This document shows positions 49,417 through 58,579 of a stretch of DNA of 64,000 nucleotides, one piece after another. Under the pieces are notes generated by a model. That model did no database searches. It was not told the DNA's origin and saw only the letters and a program-made list of their open reading frames with translations. Source of the stretch: Myxococcales bacterium (lineage in GTDB: Bacteria > Myxococcota_A > Polyangia > Haliangiales > Haliangiaceae). Positions within the stretch are counted from its first letter, which is position 1. Every line of letters begins with the position of its first letter. The DNA lies in assembly GCA_016794525.1 (NCBI GenBank), contig JAEUJY010000135.1, forward strand, positions 36,578-100,577, in the 5' to 3' direction. A program made the translations under genes and the position numbers.

Positions 49417-52400
49417 TCACCGCCGGCGGCGCCGCGGGCGGAACACCAGGCCGAGCGCGCCCAGCGCCAGCAGCGTCGAGCCCGGAGCGCTGGCGTCGCC
49501 GGTCGAGCAGCAGCCGCCGTCCTGCGAGCCGCCGGTGGGCGCGGCGTCGATGGTCACGCCGCCGTCGATCGGCGGTGTCCCGGCGTCGGGATCGACCGGG
49601 CCGGCGTCGGGGTCGACCGGGCCGGCGTCGGGGTCGGGCGTCGCGGCGTCGACGGGGATCGCGGCGTCGACGGGGATCGCGGCGTCGATCGGGATCGCGG
49701 CGTCGATCGGGATCGCGGCGTCGATCGGCAGGCCCGCGTCGATCGGCGGCGGCGGGCTGACGGTGACCACGACGGTGTCGCTGGCGCTGGCGAACGGGTC
49801 GCTCGCCGTGAGCTGGAACGTCAGCGAGGTCGCGGCCGCCGGCGCGGTGAAGCTGGGCGTCAGCGTCGTGGCGCCGGCCAGCGTCACCGCCGGACCCGCG
49901 GTCTGGGTCCAGGCCAGCGCGAGCGCGTCGCCGTTGGGGTCGCTGGCGGTGCCGGCCAGCGCGACCGCGCTGCTGGCCGCGACCGTGCGGTCGGCGCCAG
50001 CGCTGACCGTGGGCGGCGCCTGGCAGGTCGGCCCCTCGGCGGTCACCCGCGGGAACGCCGGCGTCGTCAGCCCGGTGATGGCGATGTCGTCGAGCTCCCA
50101 GCCGCCGGCGCCGGCCGCCTGATCGGTGCCGATGCGGAAGCGCAGGCGGATGGTCTGCCCCGCGAACTGGGTGCCGAACGCGAGGCTGACGTTGTTGCGG
50201 TTCGGGTACGCGGCGTTGCGCCGGCCGTAGGCCTGGCGGCCGCCGAGCGGGTTGCCGCTGGCGGTGCTGAGCGTGCCGGTGTAGCCGGGGGTGACGCCGA
50301 ACGTCGACGCGTCGGCCCAGGTGGTGCCGCCGTTGGTCGAGATCTCGATCACGCCGCCGTCCCAGAACGTGCCGGTCGACCACTCGAAGTCGAAGCGGTG
50401 CGCGAACGCCACGGTCAGGTTGCCGGCGCCGACCGGCAGCGGCGGCGACACCAGCTGGCCGTCGCCGGTCGAGGTCAGGTCGAGGCCGTGCCAGCCCGTG
50501 CTGGTGCCGAGCAGCTCGCGGGCCCACATGCCGGCGGTGCCGGCGGTGGTCCACACCGTCTGCGCCGCCTCGACGTCGTCGGTGGTGGCCGCGTTGGGGA
50601 CGACGTCGTAGTTGCCGGCGATCGTCGCGGTCGCCATCGCGCTGGTCACGCACGCGCCGGCGTCGGCCAGCTGCACGGTGATCGCGATCGGCGTCTGCGC
50701 GGTCACGGTCGGGGCCATGCGGATCGTGAACGTCTCGATCGAGCTGGCCAGCGGCGCGACCGGCGCGGCGGTCCGGCTGGGCGCGACGATCGTGACGCCG
50801 GGCGTGGTGGTCGACACCGTCACGGTGGTGTTGGTCAGCGCGGCCATGCCGCCGTTGGCGATCGTGACGCGCAGCTGGCCGGTCTCGCCGGCGTCGAGGA
50901 TGCCGTCGGTGTCGCAGGTGACGCCGGCGTCGGTGATCGTGATCGGCCCGATGCCGAGCTTGCCGCGCAGCGAGAAGTCCTCGACGACGCCGTTGAGGTT
51001 GGTCGAGGTCCGCGCCGGCGACGCGGCGCACGAGCCGGCGCCGCGGAGCGCGAACGCCTGGGCCAGCGCGATCGTGTCGGTCGGGTCGAGCGCCTGGGCC
51101 GCGGCCAGCAGCGCGTCGCGGGCCTCGGTGAAGGTGGCGTCGCTCGGCGTGAGCAGCAGGCTGGCGACGACGTAGTCGGACATCTCGCGGCGAGCGGCGG
51201 CGTAGCCGTCCTTGTCGATCAGCGCGACGTAGGCCTGCCACATCATCGCGGCCCACACCTCGCCGGCGTTGTGGACCTCCTCGTTCATGCCGGTGAAGGC
51301 GATCGGGAACGTCGTCGGCAGGGTCGCGCTCTGCTGGATGTGGCCGAACGTGAAGCCGTTCTTGGTGAAGTCGGTGCTGTAGGGCGCGCGGCGGATGCCG
51401 TAGTACGCGTCGGCGAACGACACCGCGGCGTAGACGCCCATCGGGTAGGCGCGGTGCGGATCGTCGGTCGGGCGGACCAGCGTGAACAGCGCGCTGAAGT
51501 CGCCCCAGCCCTCGCTCATCGCGCCGCACTGCGACGCGCCGCACGCGGCCAGCCGGTGGTGCAGGTAGTGGCCCCACTCGTGGGCGACGATGCCGCTGTC
51601 GAGGTCGCCGTCGCGCTCGACGCCGGCGGCGCTGCGGACCATGCGCGCGGTGGTGGCGCCGGCGGCGATCAGCGACCGCAGCGTCGCGCCGTCGGCCTGG
51701 CTGATCATCAGCGCCGGCGGCAGGGTGGTGCCGGTGCCGGCCATGGTCTCGGTGCCGGGGCCGGTGTTGACCAGGATCATGCCGACGCCGCCGGCGGTCT
51801 GGACGTTCTGCGCCTTCTGCACGAACGTGCAGTTGCCGCGGGTCACCACGACGATGCGGCCGGTGGCGCCGGTGATCGCGCCGCACGCCTCGTGGGCGGC
51901 GTCGCTGGCGTCGACGACGGTGTTGGTGAGATCGAAGACCTGCGGGCCGAAGGCCGCGGTCGAGTTGCCGAAGCTGAGGTTGCCGGGGTTGACCGTCAGC
52001 GTGTGCGTCGAGGCGCCGCTCCACAGGTACATCTGCATCCGCGGCGACATGCCGTCGGACGGCGTCGACATGTTGGCGTTGTTGCGGCTGCCGCCGTTGG
52101 CGTCGTCCTGCGCCTCGGCGTGGATCGGATCGCCGCCGGCGCCGCCGCGGCCGAAGTTGTCCTGCTGGGCGTTGCCGGCCGCCTCGTCGAAGCCGGAGTC
52201 GTACCACCAGTCGTGCAGCCAGTTGTTCAGGTAGAAGAGGTGGGTGACCGCGGCCATGCCCTGGGCCTGCGAGACCAGCGGGCCCTGGGCCGGGTCGTAG
52301 CCGCGATCGAACGTGCGGGTGCCGGTCGTCGACGCGCGGAAGTCGGTGCCCGACAGGCCGTCGGGCGCCGCGCGGTCGGCGTAGGCGTCGACGTTGTTGC

Positions 52401-53358
52401 CGTTGGTCGTGGTGGCGGCGGCGGCCAGCCACGGATCGACGGCGCCCATCGGGTTGGTGTTGAAGCCGTCCATCGTCACCAGGTTCGGCGCGACGAACGC
52501 GGGCTGGGTGCCGTCGGGCGTGCCGCTCGGGTGCGGCATGAAGCTCTGCTGCGGGCCGTCGAACGGGCGGCCGGCGGCGTCGGCGTCGGCGAACACCCGG
52601 TAGGTGAACGCGGCGTCGACGGTGAGGTCGTCGCGGCGGACGACGTCGCCGGTGCCGGCGTCGACGAAGACCCGCCACAGGTGCGCGTCGGTCGAGCCGG
52701 CCGGCGCGCCGTAGGCCTCGACCATCCACGTCGGGCGCAGGCGGTCGGCCTCGGGCAAGAGCGCGCGCTTGGCCTGCGACGGGCCGAGCGCCGCGTCGGC
52801 CGGGAAGCGATCGGCCACGGCGATCGCGGTGGCGGCGCGGGCGTCGAGCGCGAAGGCGCCCTTGCTGCCGTCGCCGCGCGCGACCCGGGTGCCGCCGATC
52901 GCCAGCAGCCCGCCGTCGGCGCCGGTCAGCACGCTGATCCGGCCGCCCCACACCGGCACGCCGTCGACCTCCTGGCGCAGCGCCACCAGCGTCGCGCCGC
53001 CGCGCAGCCGGTGGACCGCGTCGACGCCGAGATCGGCCGGCGTGCGCACCCCCCAGATCGGCGTGGCGCCATCGACGAACTCGATCGCCGCGACGTCGCG
53101 CGGCGCGCCCGGCCGGGGCGGCAGCGGCGCGGTGGCGCGGACCAGCCGCGGCCGGCCGTCGTCGTCGAGCGCGATCGCCGCGAGGTGGCGATCGAGCGCG
53201 GCCTGGGTCAGCGGCGGCGTGGCGACCGGCGCGGCGACCGCGAGCCGCTCGGCGGCGGCGTCGACGGTCGCTGGCGCGTCGTCGCGATCGGCGCAGGCCG
53301 CGAGCGCCAGCGTCATCATCGCCGCGCAGCGCGCGCGCGAACCGAGCCCGTGCATCAT
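49417..53358 (-). CDS. Secreted M36 (fungalysin-type) metallopeptidase with MYXO-CTERM tail
   Basis: 1313 residues. The N-terminal signal ends near LAACADRDD (possible lipobox). A propeptide region follows (WGVRTPADLGVDAVHRLRGG). The catalytic domain has HEWGHYLHHRL near residue 588 and the third ligand Glu in SEGWGDFSALF. A PA-like insertion (ITGATGRIVVVTRGNCTFVQ) precedes it. After the peptidase come beta-sandwich and PKD/REJ-like domains (SAGADRTVAASSAVAL). Next is a repetitive linker of IPIDAA and GPVDPDA units, then GGCCSTGD, a membrane helix LLALGALGLVF and RRRRR, a MYXO-CTERM-type sorting tail. Secreted and probably cell-surface held; role in predation or nutrient release likely. Confidence 0.92.
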   Translation of the reverse strand: MMHGLGSRARCAAMMTLALAACADRDDAPATVDAAAERLAVAAPVATPPLTQAALDRHLAAIALDDDGRPRLVRATAPLPPRPGAPRDVAAIEFVDGATPIWGVRTPADLGVDAVHRLRGGATLVALRQEVDGVPVWGGRISVLTGADGGLLAIGGTRVARGDGSKGAFALDARAATAIAVADRFPADAALGPSQAKRALLPEADRLRPTWMVEAYGAPAGSTDAHLWRVFVDAGTGDVVRRDDLTVDAAFTYRVFADADAAGRPFDGPQQSFMPHPSGTPDGTQPAFVAPNLVTMDGFNTNPMGAVDPWLAAAATTTNGNNVDAYADRAAPDGLSGTDFRASTTGTRTFDRGYDPAQGPLVSQAQGMAAVTHLFYLNNWLHDWWYDSGFDEAAGNAQQDNFGRGGAGGDPIHAEAQDDANGGSRNNANMSTPSDGMSPRMQMYLWSGASTHTLTVNPGNLSFGNSTAAFGPQVFDLTNTVVDASDAAHEACGAITGATGRIVVVTRGNCTFVQKAQNVQTAGGVGMILVNTGPGTETMAGTGTTLPPALMISQADGATLRSLIAAGATTARMVRSAAGVERDGDLDSGIVAHEWGHYLHHRLAACGASQCGAMSEGWGDFSALFTLVRPTDDPHRAYPMGVYAAVSFADAYYGIRRAPYSTDFTKNGFTFGHIQQSATLPTTFPIAFTGMNEEVHNAGEVWAAMMWQAYVALIDKDGYAAARREMSDYVVASLLLTPSDATFTEARDALLAAAQALDPTDTIALAQAFALRGAGSCAASPARTSTNLNGVVEDFSLRGKLGIGPITITDAGVTCDTDGILDAGETGQLRVTIANGGMAALTNTTVTVSTTTPGVTIVAPSRTAAPVAPLASSIETFTIRMAPTVTAQTPIAITVQLADAGACVTSAMATATIAGNYDVVPNAATTDDVEAAQTVWTTAGTAGMWARELLGTSTGWHGLDLTSTGDGQLVSPPLPVGAGNLTVAFAHRFDFEWSTGTFWDGGVIEISTNGGTTWADASTFGVTPGYTGTLSTASGNPLGGRQAYGRRNAAYPNRNNVSLAFGTQFAGQTIRLRFRIGTDQAAGAGGWELDDIAITGLTTPAFPRVTAEGPTCQAPPTVSAGADRTVAASSAVALAGTASDPNGDALALAWTQTAGPAVTLAGATTLTPSFTAPAAATSLTFQLTASDPFASASDTVVVTVSPPPPIDAGLPIDAAIPIDAAIPIDAAIPVDAAIPVDAATPDPDAGPVDPDAGPVDPDAGTPPIDGGVTIDAAPTGGSQDGGCCSTGDASAPGSTLLALGALGLVFRPRRRRR
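49580..49746 (-). repeat. In-frame tandem repeats coding the linker of the M36 peptidase
   Basis: About six 18-bp units of GCGGCGTCGATCGGGATC type (to 49746) and, next to them, 21-bp units of CCGGCGTCGGGGTCGACCGGG type. They code (I/V)DAAIP and DPDAGPV repeats. Both periods are multiples of three, so copy number can change without frameshift. Confidence 0.85.
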
Positions 53359-53530
53359 GGAGCCTCCCGTGCGCCGACGGTAACACAGCCGATCGCGCGG
53401 CCCGCCGCAGCGGCGGTGACGGCGACGGTGCGAGGCCGGCGCACATCGGGCGCGCCCGGGCGCGAGGTGTGATTGACGCCGCGGCCGGGTTGCGTCGGCG
53501 CCCGAGCGACGACATGGTCAGGCCCCCGCG

Positions 53531-56500
53531 ATGTCCGCCCCCGCCGACCAGGTCGACCAGGAGCTCGCCGCCGTCGGGGCGGTGCTGCTCGAAGATCGGC
53601 TGCTGCGCCGCGTGATCAAGCGTCACCGCCACATCCCCGGGCTGGGGCTGCAGGTCCCCCACGCGGCCTGCTACGCGCTCGATCGCGCCGAGCTGACCGC
53701 GCTGGTCGACGCCGACGAGCTGCCGCCGACGGTCGCGTCGCTGCCCGCGCCGATCGCGCTGATCGCCGGCGTGCGCACGGCGCTGGCGGCCGGCGCGCCG
53801 TCGGCGTGGCGCCAGGCCTGGCGCGCGATCTTCCACGCCCGCGTGCACCAGGCGCTCGACGCGCTGGCGCTAACCCCGGCGGCGATCCGCCAGCGCATCA
53901 ACGACATCGGCCAGCTGGCCTTCGACGAGATCCGCCTGGTGCTGCGGCAGGAGGATCTGCTGCTGCCGCCGGCCGACGACACCACCGCCTACGTCGAGTT
54001 CGTCGCGCTGTACCTCGAGCTGCGCGCGTTCGCGCCGCGGACGCTGGCCGAGACCTTCTCGGTGCTGGGCGCGACCGAGCGGATCGATCAGGCGATCGCC
54101 GCCGACGTCGACGCGGCGGCGCTGCTGGCGGCGTCGCGGCCGGCGCGGGCGCCGGCCAGCCCCTCGGCCGAGGGCGTGCGGCCGCCGCCGCGGGCCTCGG
54201 CGGTGCGGCGCGCGGTGACGATCCGGCTGGGCGCGCGGGCGCTGCGCCGCGACGCCGAGGCCGCGCGGCGCAAGGGCAACCACGTCCGCGCCGCGATCCT
54301 CGGGCTGCGCGTCGCCGAGCGCGAGCAGGCCCGGGCCGATCTCGAGGCGCTGGTGGCGCGCCTGGGCCAGGCGCTGGGCGGCGCGGCCACCGACGGCTGG
54401 GTCGACGCGCTCCTGCCGGTGGCCGAGGCGGCCGCGACCCAGGCGGTGCTGCGCTACACCGCGAGCGCGCGGCTCTTGCTCGACCTGCAGGCGGCGTGCG
54501 TCGACGGCGAGCGCGACGTCGAGGTGGTCGACACCGCGGCGTGGATCCGCTCGCGCGGCCGGCGGGCGATCGTCCGCCGGCTGCCGGCCACCCGCGAGAT
54601 CCGGGTGGCGCGGCGGGTGCGCGCGGCGGCGCGGCAGATCCCGCGCTGCGAGGTCGACGGCGATCCGGCGCGCGAGCAGCTGGCCGACGCGGTCCACGCG
54701 ATGGTCGATCGCGCGAACGCGCGGGTCCGCACCGTGCTGCGGCCGGTGATCGAGGTGACGCTCGAGGAGGTCGGGCTGGTGCCGCGGCACCTGCCGGGGC
54801 GGGTCGCCCAGAAGAAGCTGGTCGACGAGCTGCTCGATCGTGCGGTCGCGGTGGGTCGGCTGTCGCTGGGCGATCTGCGCGACGCGATCGCCAAGAACGA
54901 TCTCAAGCTGCCGGACCTGGGCGTGGTCGAGCTGGCCACCGGCGATCAGCTGCTGCGCGCCGATCGCATCCTGGCGACCTCGCTCGAGGGCGTCTACCGC
55001 CGCGGCGAGATCTACCTGCGGTTCTTGCAGAAGGTGTCGTCGGTGCTGTCGGGCACCGGGCTCGGGCGCCTGCTGTCGCTGTACGTGCTCTTGCCGGTGG
55101 TCGGCGCGTTCTTCGTCGTCGAGGGCGCCCACCACATGGCGGCGCCGGTGGCCAAGATGTTCCACCGCGTGCCGCCCGAGATCTCGACCCGGCCGGTGCT
55201 GGGCGGCATGGCGGTGATCGTCTTCCTGCTCTTGCACGCGGCGTGGTTTCGCCGCTGGCTGGTGGCGGCGGCGCGCGCCGGCGGGCGGGCGCTGCGGGCG
55301 ATCGTCGTCGATCCGGTGGTGGCGCTGTGGCGCGTCCGCGGCGCGCGGCTGGTGGTGCGCTGGGTGCTGCTGCCGGCGATCCCGGCCGCGCTGGTGGCGT
55401 GGCTGGCCGCGCCGTGGCTGCGCTGGCCGGTGGCCGGCGCGACGCTGGTCGTGACCGCGGTGCTGATCAACTCGGCGGTGGCCGAGGAGGTGGTCAGCGA
55501 CTGGCTCTTGCGCTCGGGGCGCCAGGTCGCGCAGCGCATCCTGCCGGGGCTGGTGAAGTACGCGCTCGAGCTGTTCGGCTGGCTGCTCGAGCTGGTCGAG
55601 CGCGGCATCTACCGCGTCGACGAGGCGCTGCGGTTCCGCCCCAACCAGTCGTCGCGCGTCGCGGTGGTCAAGGGCGTGCTGGCGACGATCTGGTTCGCCG
55701 TGGCCTACGTGCTGCGCATCTACGTCAACCTGCTGATCGAGCCGACCGTGAACCCGGTGAAGCACTTCCCGGTGGTGACGGTGGCGGCCAAGCTGATCCT
55801 GCCGTTCATCCCGCAGATGACCACCGCGATCGCGCGGCCGATCGGCGTCGTCGTCGGGCCGACGCTCGGCACGTCGTTCGCCGCGTTCACCGTGCTGGTG
55901 CTGCCGGGCATCGCCGGCTTCCTGGCGTGGGAGCTCAACAGCAACTGGAAGCTGTACCGCGCCAACCGCCGCCCGGTGCTGTCGCCGGAGTCGTTCGGCA
56001 GCCACGGCGAGACGATGGGCGCGCTGCTCCGCCCCGGCTTCCACTCGGGGACGCTGCCCAAGCTGTTCGCGCGGCTGCGGCGCGCCACCTGGAAGGGCGA
56101 CGAGCGCGGCGTGGCCCGGGCCCGCGAGGGCATCCACCACGTCGAGGACGCGGTCGGCAAGTTCGTCGATCGCCAGCTGGTGGCGGTGCTCAACCAGGAC
56201 CTGACGTTCCGCGCCACCGACGTGCAGATGCTGGGCGTCGAGGTCGGCGCCAACCGGGTGCGGGTCGAGATCGCGTGCCCGAGCGTCGGCCCCGGCGTCG
56301 CGACGATCGCGATCGAGGAGCAGTCGGGGTGGCTGCTGGCCAGCGTGCCGCAGCGCGGGTGGCTGGCGGCGCTCGGCGATCAGCAGCGCCGCGTCGCCGA
56401 GATCGCGCTGGCCGGCTTCTACAAGCTGGCCGGCATCGATCTGGTGCGCGAGCAGCTCGAGGCGGCGCTGGCCGCCGGCGGCTTGCCCGGCGTGCCGTAC

Positions 56501-56761
56501 GACGTCGCCGACGATCGCCTGGTGGTGTGGCCGGGGACCGGGTTCGACGTCGAGCTGAGCTACGACCTCGCCGCGGCGGCGCTGCCGGTGATGGTGCGCG
56601 GCGCGGGCTACGACGGCGCGGTGCCGACCTTGGCCGGCCAGCGCGCGCTGTTCGCGCGAGAGCCGGTCGGCACCGAGGCGTGGTCGACGACGTGGGAGCG
56701 GCTGGCGCTGGGCATGGAGCCGGCGCCGCTCTTGGTGGGGCCGCCGCTCCTGCCGCGGTGA
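53531..56761 (+). CDS. Large membrane protein of unknown function
   Basis: 1076 residues. The first 500 are soluble and helical, Arg/Ala-rich (RRVIKRHRHIPGLGLQVPHA; ALRRDAEAARRKGNHVRAAI). About seven membrane segments follow between residues 510 and 810 (LLSLYVLLPVVGAFFVVEG, MAVIVFLLLHAAWF, LLPAIPAALVAWLAAPWL, LVVTAVLINSAV, and others), then a C-terminal 250-residue soluble part with an alpha/beta look (VEIACPSVGPGVATIAIEEQ). No known domain recognised. Large uncharacterised proteins of this general build occur in other bacteria; I cannot name a family. Start ATG 53531. A 14-bp tandem repeat begins at its stop. Confidence 0.82.
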   Translation: MSAPADQVDQELAAVGAVLLEDRLLRRVIKRHRHIPGLGLQVPHAACYALDRAELTALVDADELPPTVASLPAPIALIAGVRTALAAGAPSAWRQAWRAIFHARVHQALDALALTPAAIRQRINDIGQLAFDEIRLVLRQEDLLLPPADDTTAYVEFVALYLELRAFAPRTLAETFSVLGATERIDQAIAADVDAAALLAASRPARAPASPSAEGVRPPPRASAVRRAVTIRLGARALRRDAEAARRKGNHVRAAILGLRVAEREQARADLEALVARLGQALGGAATDGWVDALLPVAEAAATQAVLRYTASARLLLDLQAACVDGERDVEVVDTAAWIRSRGRRAIVRRLPATREIRVARRVRAAARQIPRCEVDGDPAREQLADAVHAMVDRANARVRTVLRPVIEVTLEEVGLVPRHLPGRVAQKKLVDELLDRAVAVGRLSLGDLRDAIAKNDLKLPDLGVVELATGDQLLRADRILATSLEGVYRRGEIYLRFLQKVSSVLSGTGLGRLLSLYVLLPVVGAFFVVEGAHHMAAPVAKMFHRVPPEISTRPVLGGMAVIVFLLLHAAWFRRWLVAAARAGGRALRAIVVDPVVALWRVRGARLVVRWVLLPAIPAALVAWLAAPWLRWPVAGATLVVTAVLINSAVAEEVVSDWLLRSGRQVAQRILPGLVKYALELFGWLLELVERGIYRVDEALRFRPNQSSRVAVVKGVLATIWFAVAYVLRIYVNLLIEPTVNPVKHFPVVTVAAKLILPFIPQMTTAIARPIGVVVGPTLGTSFAAFTVLVLPGIAGFLAWELNSNWKLYRANRRPVLSPESFGSHGETMGALLRPGFHSGTLPKLFARLRRATWKGDERGVARAREGIHHVEDAVGKFVDRQLVAVLNQDLTFRATDVQMLGVEVGANRVRVEIACPSVGPGVATIAIEEQSGWLLASVPQRGWLAALGDQQRRVAEIALAGFYKLAGIDLVREQLEAALAAGGLPGVPYDVADDRLVVWPGTGFDVELSYDLAAAALPVMVRGAGYDGAVPTLAGQRALFAREPVGTEAWSTTWERLALGMEPAPLLVGPPLLPR

Positions 56762-56815
56762 TGGGGCCGCGGTGATGGGGCCGCGGTGATGGGGCCGCGG
56801 TGATGGGCCGCGGTG
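56761..56815. repeat. 14-bp tandem repeat at the end of the 1076-residue protein gene
   Basis: ATGGGGCCGCGGTG repeats three times exactly (56761-56802) and once with one base lost (56803-56815). The first copy overlaps the TGA stop (56759-56761), whose last A opens the unit. Each carries CCGCGG. Confidence 0.9.
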
Positions 56816-56853
56816 AGCCGTCGTCGGTCGCGGCCGCGCGCTATGGTCGCGCC

Positions 56854-57624
56854 GTGCTCGCGATCACCCGCCCGATGTCCGACCGCTTCGTCGATGCGCT
56901 GGCCGCGCTGCCGCCCGATCCGCCGATCGATCCGGCGCTGGCCCGCCAGCAGCACGCGGCGTACCGCGCCGCGCTGGCCGCGCTGGGCGCGCGGGTGGTG
57001 GCGCTGCCGCCCGACGACGCGCACCCCGACGGCTGCTTCGTCGAGGACACCGCGGTGGTGATCGACGACCTCGCGCTGGTGACCCGCCCGGGCGCGCCGT
57101 CGCGGCGCGGCGAGGGCGCGGCGATCGCGGCGGCGCTGGCGCCGCTGGTCGAGCTGGCGACGATGGAGGCGCCGGCCACGCTCGACGGGGGCGACTGCCT
57201 GCGGCTCGGCCGCACGCTGTACGTCGGCCGGTCGGCGCGGACCAACGCCGCGGGGATCGCGCGGGCGGCCGAGGTGTTCGCGCCGCGCGGCGTGCGGGTG
57301 GTGGCGGTCGAGCTGCCGCCGGCGGTGCTGCACCTGAAGTGCGTGTGCGCGCGGCTCGGCGACGATCGCGTGCTGCTGGCCGACGGCGCGATCGATCCGG
57401 CGGTGTTCGCCGGCGCGGGGATCGTCCGGGTGCCGGCGGCCGAGGCCTACGCGGCCAACGCGGTCGCGATCGGCGACGGCGTGGTGTGCGCCGACGGCTT
57501 CCCGGCCACCCGCGCGGCGCTCGAGCGCGCCGGCTTCGTCGTCCACGCGGTGCCGACCACCGAGGTGCGCAAGGCCGACGGCTCGCTGACCTGCCTGTCG
57601 ATCCTGGTGCCGGGCGCGGCGTGA
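56854..57624 (+). CDS. DDAH-like guanidine hydrolase
   Basis: 256 residues from GTG 56854, the length of dimethylarginine dimethylaminohydrolase. It has GCFVEDTAVV, TLDGGDCLRLG, a conserved His in LHLKCVCARLG and the C-terminal catalytic Cys in GSLTCLSILV. It should hydrolyse a guanidino substrate such as methylated arginine to citrulline. It is not an arginine deiminase (too short, no alpha-helical insert). Alternative start ATG 56800 would add residues coded by the tandem repeat and is less likely. Confidence 0.9.
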   Translation: MLAITRPMSDRFVDALAALPPDPPIDPALARQQHAAYRAALAALGARVVALPPDDAHPDGCFVEDTAVVIDDLALVTRPGAPSRRGEGAAIAAALAPLVELATMEAPATLDGGDCLRLGRTLYVGRSARTNAAGIARAAEVFAPRGVRVVAVELPPAVLHLKCVCARLGDDRVLLADGAIDPAVFAGAGIVRVPAAEAYAANAVAIGDGVVCADGFPATRAALERAGFVVHAVPTTEVRKADGSLTCLSILVPGAA

Positions 57625-57643
57625 TCCGGTCGTGGCGCGTGTA

Positions 57644-57698
57644 GCTCGTCGGTGTTACGGACGAGCACTCGGAGGGGTGGTTGGTCGAAACAACCGCC
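57644..57698. terminator. Two hairpins between convergent genes
   Basis: GCTCGTC/GACGAGC (57644-57650 with 57660-57666) and GGTGGTTG/CAACCGCC (57676-57683 with 57691-57698, one G-T wobble) lie between convergent genes ending at 57624 and 57706. Probably a bidirectional terminator. Confidence 0.55.
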
Positions 57699-57705
57699 TG
57701 GGAGT

Positions 57706-58479
57706 TCAGTCGACGCGGCCGGCCGGCTCGCCGGCGCAGTGGCCGCGGGCCAGGCGGCGGATCGCGCGGCTGACGAAGCGCAGGTTGGCGTCGGCGTAGT
57801 CGGGGCCGAGGGCGGCGGTGTAGACCTCGACCCAGGCGTCGAGCGTCCACGGCGCGTCGTCGCCGGGCCCGTGGTGGAACACGACGTAGCCGCTCGGCGC
57901 GTACTCCATGCCGTCGTAGCAGCAGACGTTGCCGTCGCACACCAGCCCGTCGGCCTGCCACGCCAGCGCGTCGCGCAGGTGGGTGCGCAGCCAGTCGGTC
58001 GGGCTGCCGCACACCCGCGCCGCCTCGGGCCCCGCCGAGCGCGGGTACGGCCCCTCGTCGCCGCGATCCTCCTCGCTCTCGATGTGGACCACGCCGCGGC
58101 GGTGCTCGATCCCGGGGCCGGCCGCGCGCTCGTCGGACAGCCACGCGGCGACCAGCAGCCGCAGCGCGGCGGCGTCGGCGGCGGAGGTCGGCTGACGCAG
58201 CGGCGCGATCATCGCGTCGCAGGTGCCGGCCTCGATCACCAGCGGCGGCTCGTCGGCCGGCGGGGCGGGGGCGGGCGGCGCCGCCGGCGGCGGTGCCGGC
58301 GGCGCGGCGAGGGCGGGGGGCGCCGCGGTCAGGCAGCGCCCGGCGGTGCGCTCGACGGTGGCCGCCAGCGCGAGCGCCAGTGACAGCGCCGCGACCAGCA
58401 GGGCCGCGGCGAGGGCGAGCCAGGCCCGCGGCGCCACCCGCGCGCGCGGCCGATCGAGGCTGGGGACGAGCCGGTCCAT
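57706..58479 (-). CDS. Membrane-anchored protein of unknown function
   Basis: 257 residues. One N-terminal membrane helix (LALAAALLVAALSLALALAA), a Pro/Ala linker (about residues 52-76), then a periplasmic domain with several Cys (GTCDAM, RVCGSPTD, LVCDGNVCCYDG, GHCAGEP) likely bonded in pairs, and WLRTHLRDALAWQADG, YAPSGYVVFHHGPG. No family recognised. It is divergent from the quinone oxidoreductase gene (100 nt). Confidence 0.78.
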   Translation of the reverse strand: MDRLVPSLDRPRARVAPRAWLALAAALLVAALSLALALAATVERTAGRCLTAAPPALAAPPAPPPAAPPAPAPPADEPPLVIEAGTCDAMIAPLRQPTSAADAAALRLLVAAWLSDERAAGPGIEHRRGVVHIESEEDRGDEGPYPRSAGPEAARVCGSPTDWLRTHLRDALAWQADGLVCDGNVCCYDGMEYAPSGYVVFHHGPGDDAPWTLDAWVEVYTAALGPDYADANLRFVSRAIRRLARGHCAGEPAGRVD

Positions 58480-58579
58480 CGCCGGACAACGCGCCAGCGG
58501 TCGGCGTCATTCCGCGACGCGCCCGGCGCGATCGCCCCGGGGCGCTGCGGCCGCGGCGGTTGCGAGGCATGATGCCGCC

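Noticed and set aside
48728..53848. A 1706-codon minus-strand open frame across the M36 peptidase
   Set aside because: Only its last 188 codons (lipoprotein from ATG 49294) make sense. The rest is an Arg/Gly/Ala-rich shadow of the peptidase gene, as expected at this GC content.
53870..56140. 756-codon minus-strand frame opposite the large membrane protein
   Set aside because: Arg/Gln/His/Asp-rich antisense composition typical of GC-rich shadow frames.
56800..56853. Earlier ATG start for the DDAH-like gene
   Set aside because: It would code residues from the 14-bp repeat. The family-like start begins at GTG 56854.
57644..57698. tRNA-like fold
   Set aside because: Two hairpins with no acceptor stem, anticodon arm or T-loop; better read as a bidirectional terminator.
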